From Ahaetulla prasina (taxonomy: Eukaryota; Chordata; Lepidosauria; Squamata; Colubridae): 64,000 nucleotides of DNA. The stretch is from contig NC_080539.1 in NCBI RefSeq assembly GCF_028640845.1, positions 177,904,459 through 177,968,458 of the forward strand, given 5' to 3'. A program made the translations under genes and the position numbers. The notes under the pieces are model-generated. The model searched no databases, was not told where the DNA came from, and saw only the letters and a list, made by a program, of their open reading frames with translations. This document shows positions 61,668-64,000 of the stretch, one piece after another; positions within the stretch are counted from its first letter, which is position 1, and the number at the start of each line of letters is the position of its first letter.

Positions 61668-62667
61668 GCACGCTTCCCCTCACGCAGCAGCCAATTGGCA
61701 GCCAACCCTTTGAAACCGTCCTCGTGAAGCAATCAATAGTCTGTTCAGCTGGCCGTCGCAGCACAGAAAGATAAATTATTAAAAATCGAACAACCAAACT
61801 CCTCTTCCCCACTCTTCCCAAATTCTAAAGTATTTTGTAAAGGTGAGATTTTGGGATAAAAGGCCGGAAAGCTGTCTCTCTTGGAGCCTTTTTTAAATAT
61901 ATACATTTCTTTTTTGCATTGTCCTTGGAAAATGTCGAGAGGGAATGAGACAGAATATATATCTATATATCTCCAATTTTAATAATCTTTTTTTAAAAAT
62001 AGCCCGCTTTTTATTCAGTTAAGAATGCCTGTTTCCCTGGCTTGGCCTGATTATCACCAAATTAAGTTTCCAAGTCTCCAAATCAATTTTTCGTAGTTTT
62101 TTTTAAAGTTCTTTTTTTTCTCTCAGCCCCTTATCTTTTTTCGAAAGTGTTCAGCGCCGGTTTTGAATTTCTCCAACACAAAATCCTGGCATCCAACGGA
62201 CTTCTTCAACCCTCTGCGTCGTAGGCATTAAATTAAAGATCTTTCCCAACGAATCCCCAGAAATAGCTTTGATCTTCCGCTCCTTCCAAACAAACAAACT
62301 CCAATTTCCTAAATTACCTTGGGCCTCCCTTTCCGCCCCTCCCTCATCGCTAAGCGCTCTTCCCCCCCACTTCCAATGATCTGCGATCAAGCGATTCATT
62401 TCATTTCAATCCTTCAGCTTTTGTTTTTAAAGGGGGGGGGGAATGAGAAGGCCGGAAGCCACCTCTCCTCTGTTTCAAACGGGTCGTTCTCCTTTTGCCC
62501 CGACGACCCCTTGTCGCCCCTCCCCCCTTTTTATTTCTAAAGATGCCGCCTTGCCCAACTGTTATTAGTGACAACCATATTTTGTTTTTTAGCTTAAGAA
62601 CCGAATTACAACTGAACCAGAACGAATGAGATATAGTAAAACAAAAACAAATGAAGAGGGGTGAACA

Positions 62668-62856
62668 GGAGGAGGAGGAGGGAGGGAAGAAGGAAGAAAG
62701 GAATAAAGGAGAGGAGGGGGAAGGAAGGAATGAAAGAAGGAACAAACAAAAGAAAGGAACAAATGAAAGAAGGAAGGAAGGAGAGAGAGGAAGCATGTGA
62801 GAGAGAGAGGAAGGAAGGAGGAAAGAAAGAAGGAAAAAAGGAAGGAAGGAAGGGTC
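62668..62856. repeat. Polypurine GGAA-rich tract
   Basis: A nearly pure purine run of gaagg/ggaa words, about 190 bp. With the pyrimidine tract 1.5 kb away it is capable in principle of triplex structures. Confidence 0.9.
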
Positions 62857-62899
62857 CTATACAAAGGATTGAGTTAAAAGTCCCTACTGGGGGCTGTGA

Positions 62900-63440
62900 A
62901 ACCTTCAAGGTTGGATCTTAAGGGGGCATCAGTTTAATGCTGAAAGACAACATTAAAGGTCACCATTGTAGTCCATCTATTGAGGTTCACCCCAGTCTCA
63001 CTTTTCAGTCTCTTAGCTACCTTTGTCTGATCCCTCAGAACATGCAAACCAGACAGAGTACAGGTAATCTTTGATTTACAACAGCTCACTTAGTGACCGT
63101 TCAAAGTTATAACAGTACTGAATAAAGTTACAACGGCACTTAGTGATTCATTACCACTTTTCACAGTTATAATCTTTGCAGCATCCTACACACTCTGTAC
63201 TATGTAATATGATTAATTTAAATAGTATATTTTGGATGTTCAGCAGTAGTAAATAAATAGACAGGGAAATTGTATCTGATTGAGACCTTTGAGGCGAGGA
63301 GAGGCCAGGCACCCTAACCTTTGACGTGAGTGACATCAAGTTGGCCACACCCACCCAGACACATGACCACCAAGCCACACCCACCAAACAAGCCACATCC
63401 ACAGAACTGTAAAAAAATTTAGAACCCACCCCTGCCCCCC
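62900..63440. repeat. MITE-like repeat and partial hAT (right arm)
   Basis: At 63060-63175 a diverged copy of the repeat seen at 34640-34935 is found (caggtaatctttgatttaca; gtgaccgttcaaagtta). At about 63270-63435 the arm of the hAT family at 54318 appears in reverse (ttggccacacccaccca ... ttagaacccacccctg). Its other end is not found. Confidence 0.65.
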
Positions 63441-63500
63441 TCCCCCGGTCAATGGTGTCCCACTTTACCAATGTTAAAATCTGGTCACTATACCATAAGC

Positions 63501-64000
63501 CATACCTAGTATGGTGCGAGTTTACTTGCAAGCCGACGTGTCCTAAATCAGTTCTATTTCCTGCAGCAGAATTGGCAGTTAGTATGCTCCAGGTTCTTTC
63601 CATTAGGAACTGTCATTTTGTGTGACCTAGGAATTATGCCTTCTCTGTCGTAGTGCCAAGGATCAGGATGCCCCCAGTTTCTGGCTTTTCACAAAGCATT
63701 GAGGATCTGGATATTCCCTCAGACTGTAGGGCTAGGAGGTTGGATCGGTTTGGTTTGGTCTGTGTGAACTACGAATGGACTGTTTTGTTTTTGCGTGTAT
63801 GCAGTTTTTTGCTTATTATTTCAATCTATATAGTTTAGCATCTCAAATTAATATTTCTGGACAGGTAAGAATGTTAAAAGAAAACAGAATACTCCCCTCC
63901 CCAAATCCTTATTCCAACACACACAGAAATAGCAGCTAAGATAAAAACAGACATAGTGTTTACTGGGTCTACTCTAATGCCATGTAAAAGATACCTAATT
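63501..64000. other. Intronic stretch without recognised features
   Basis: No recognised coding or mobile feature to the window end. Confidence 0.4.

Larger units (their letters stand above)
60190..62600. promoter_or_regulatory. CpG-rich island-like region in COMMD1 intron 1
   Basis: About 2.4 kb is GC-rich with frequent CpG, unlike the AT-rich intron. It contains the CT-rich tract at 60973-61125 and a (CA)n run at 61633-61665. No exon of COMMD1 or of the neighbouring CCT4 gene was recognised on either strand. Open frames here follow the low-complexity tracts. It could be an intronic promoter or enhancer, an L2 5' untranslated region, or DNA transduced together with the L2 copy. Boundaries are judged by eye. 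Confidence 0.5.
57010..63492. mobile_element. 6.5-kb composite unit bounded by hAT-like ends
   Basis: Left end tatagtgaccaga and right end tctggtcactata are a perfect 13-bp inverted repeat. They are flanked by a perfect 8-bp duplication ccataagc at 57002-57009 and 63493-63500. The terminal arms (57010-57100 and about 63440-63492) are DNA-transposon-like and share gtcccactt-type words. Between them lie a minus-strand L2 LINE (57102-60185), CpG-rich DNA (60190-62600), a purine tract, a MITE-like repeat and part of another hAT. No hAT transposase is recognised. Either a DNA transposon carried this cargo, or an ordinary short hAT copy was later blown apart by internal insertions. A chance match of ends and 8-bp flanks is unlikely. 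Confidence 0.75.
47334..64000 (-). other. COMMD1: Inferred COMMD1 intron 1 (part)
   Basis: Upstream of exon 2 on the minus strand. I looked for a short coding exon matching the COMMD1 N-terminus (about 60 residues, helical) in the CpG-rich stretch at 60200-62600 and elsewhere but did not recognise one, so the intron probably extends past 64000. In mouse the corresponding intron hosts the imprinted retrogene Zrsr1; nothing like it is seen here. Confidence 0.55.

Noticed and set aside
60190..62600. COMMD1 exon 1 inside the CpG-rich region
   Set aside because: No minus-strand frame resembles the COMMD1 N-terminus; the frames there follow low-complexity tracts.

Overview
The window looks like intronic DNA from a squamate reptile, most likely a snake. 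It combines CR1, L2, BovB/RTE, L1 and Penelope-type retroelements, tRNA-derived SINEs, many hAT-type DNA transposons, and LINE copies that end in AATAG/ATTCA-type short repeats, a 3' tail habit described for snake CR1/L3 ('Snake1') LINEs. There are no operons, CRISPR arrays or recognisable structural RNA genes.

The only host coding sequence I can identify is one exon on the minus strand, 47052-47333. It has a polypyrimidine-AG acceptor, 94 codons in phase 0/0, and a CAG|gtaaga donor. Its translation matches exon 2 of COMMD1 (MURR1; human residues 61-154). The rest of the window would therefore be COMMD1 intron 2 (below 47052) and intron 1 (above 47333). I recognised neither exon 1 nor exon 3. 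Two of the three copper-ligand positions reported for human COMMD1 (101 and 110) are substituted here; the third (134) is kept.

Layout. 1-856: 3' end of a CR1/Rex1-like LINE. 4937-5902: hAT element with perfect 8-bp target duplication. 6265-7016: BovB 3' end. 9165-12160: old L2 and Penelope fragments. 13014-14869: complete L1-derived element carrying ORF1 only, with a 21-bp target duplication. 15695-19960: decayed BovB, SINE, CR1, L2 and hAT pieces. 19960-28780: mostly featureless AT-rich intron with one palindrome-rich hAT fragment. 28787-32450: hAT MITE, long CR1 copy and a LINE tail. 32950-37600: SINE, unclassified repeat, Penelope-like element with GIY-YIG remnant. 39975-46400: nested CR1/hAT/SINE, a hAT MITE, unclassified repeats and an RTE-like LINE split by an L2 tail. 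47052-47333: COMMD1 exon 2. 48838-50482: TIR element and a 535-bp tandem duplication. 50840-54070: nearly full-length CR1/Rex1-like LINE. 54318-55719: large hAT element. 57010-63492: a 6.5-kb unit with hAT-like ends holding a nearly complete L2 LINE and about 2.4 kb of CpG-rich DNA.

The most interesting structures are the 6.5-kb unit bounded by matching inverted ends and a perfect 8-bp duplication (57002-63500), the ORF1-only L1 derivative (HAL1-like) and the COMMD1 copper-ligand substitutions. Family names rest on motif recognition without a database search.
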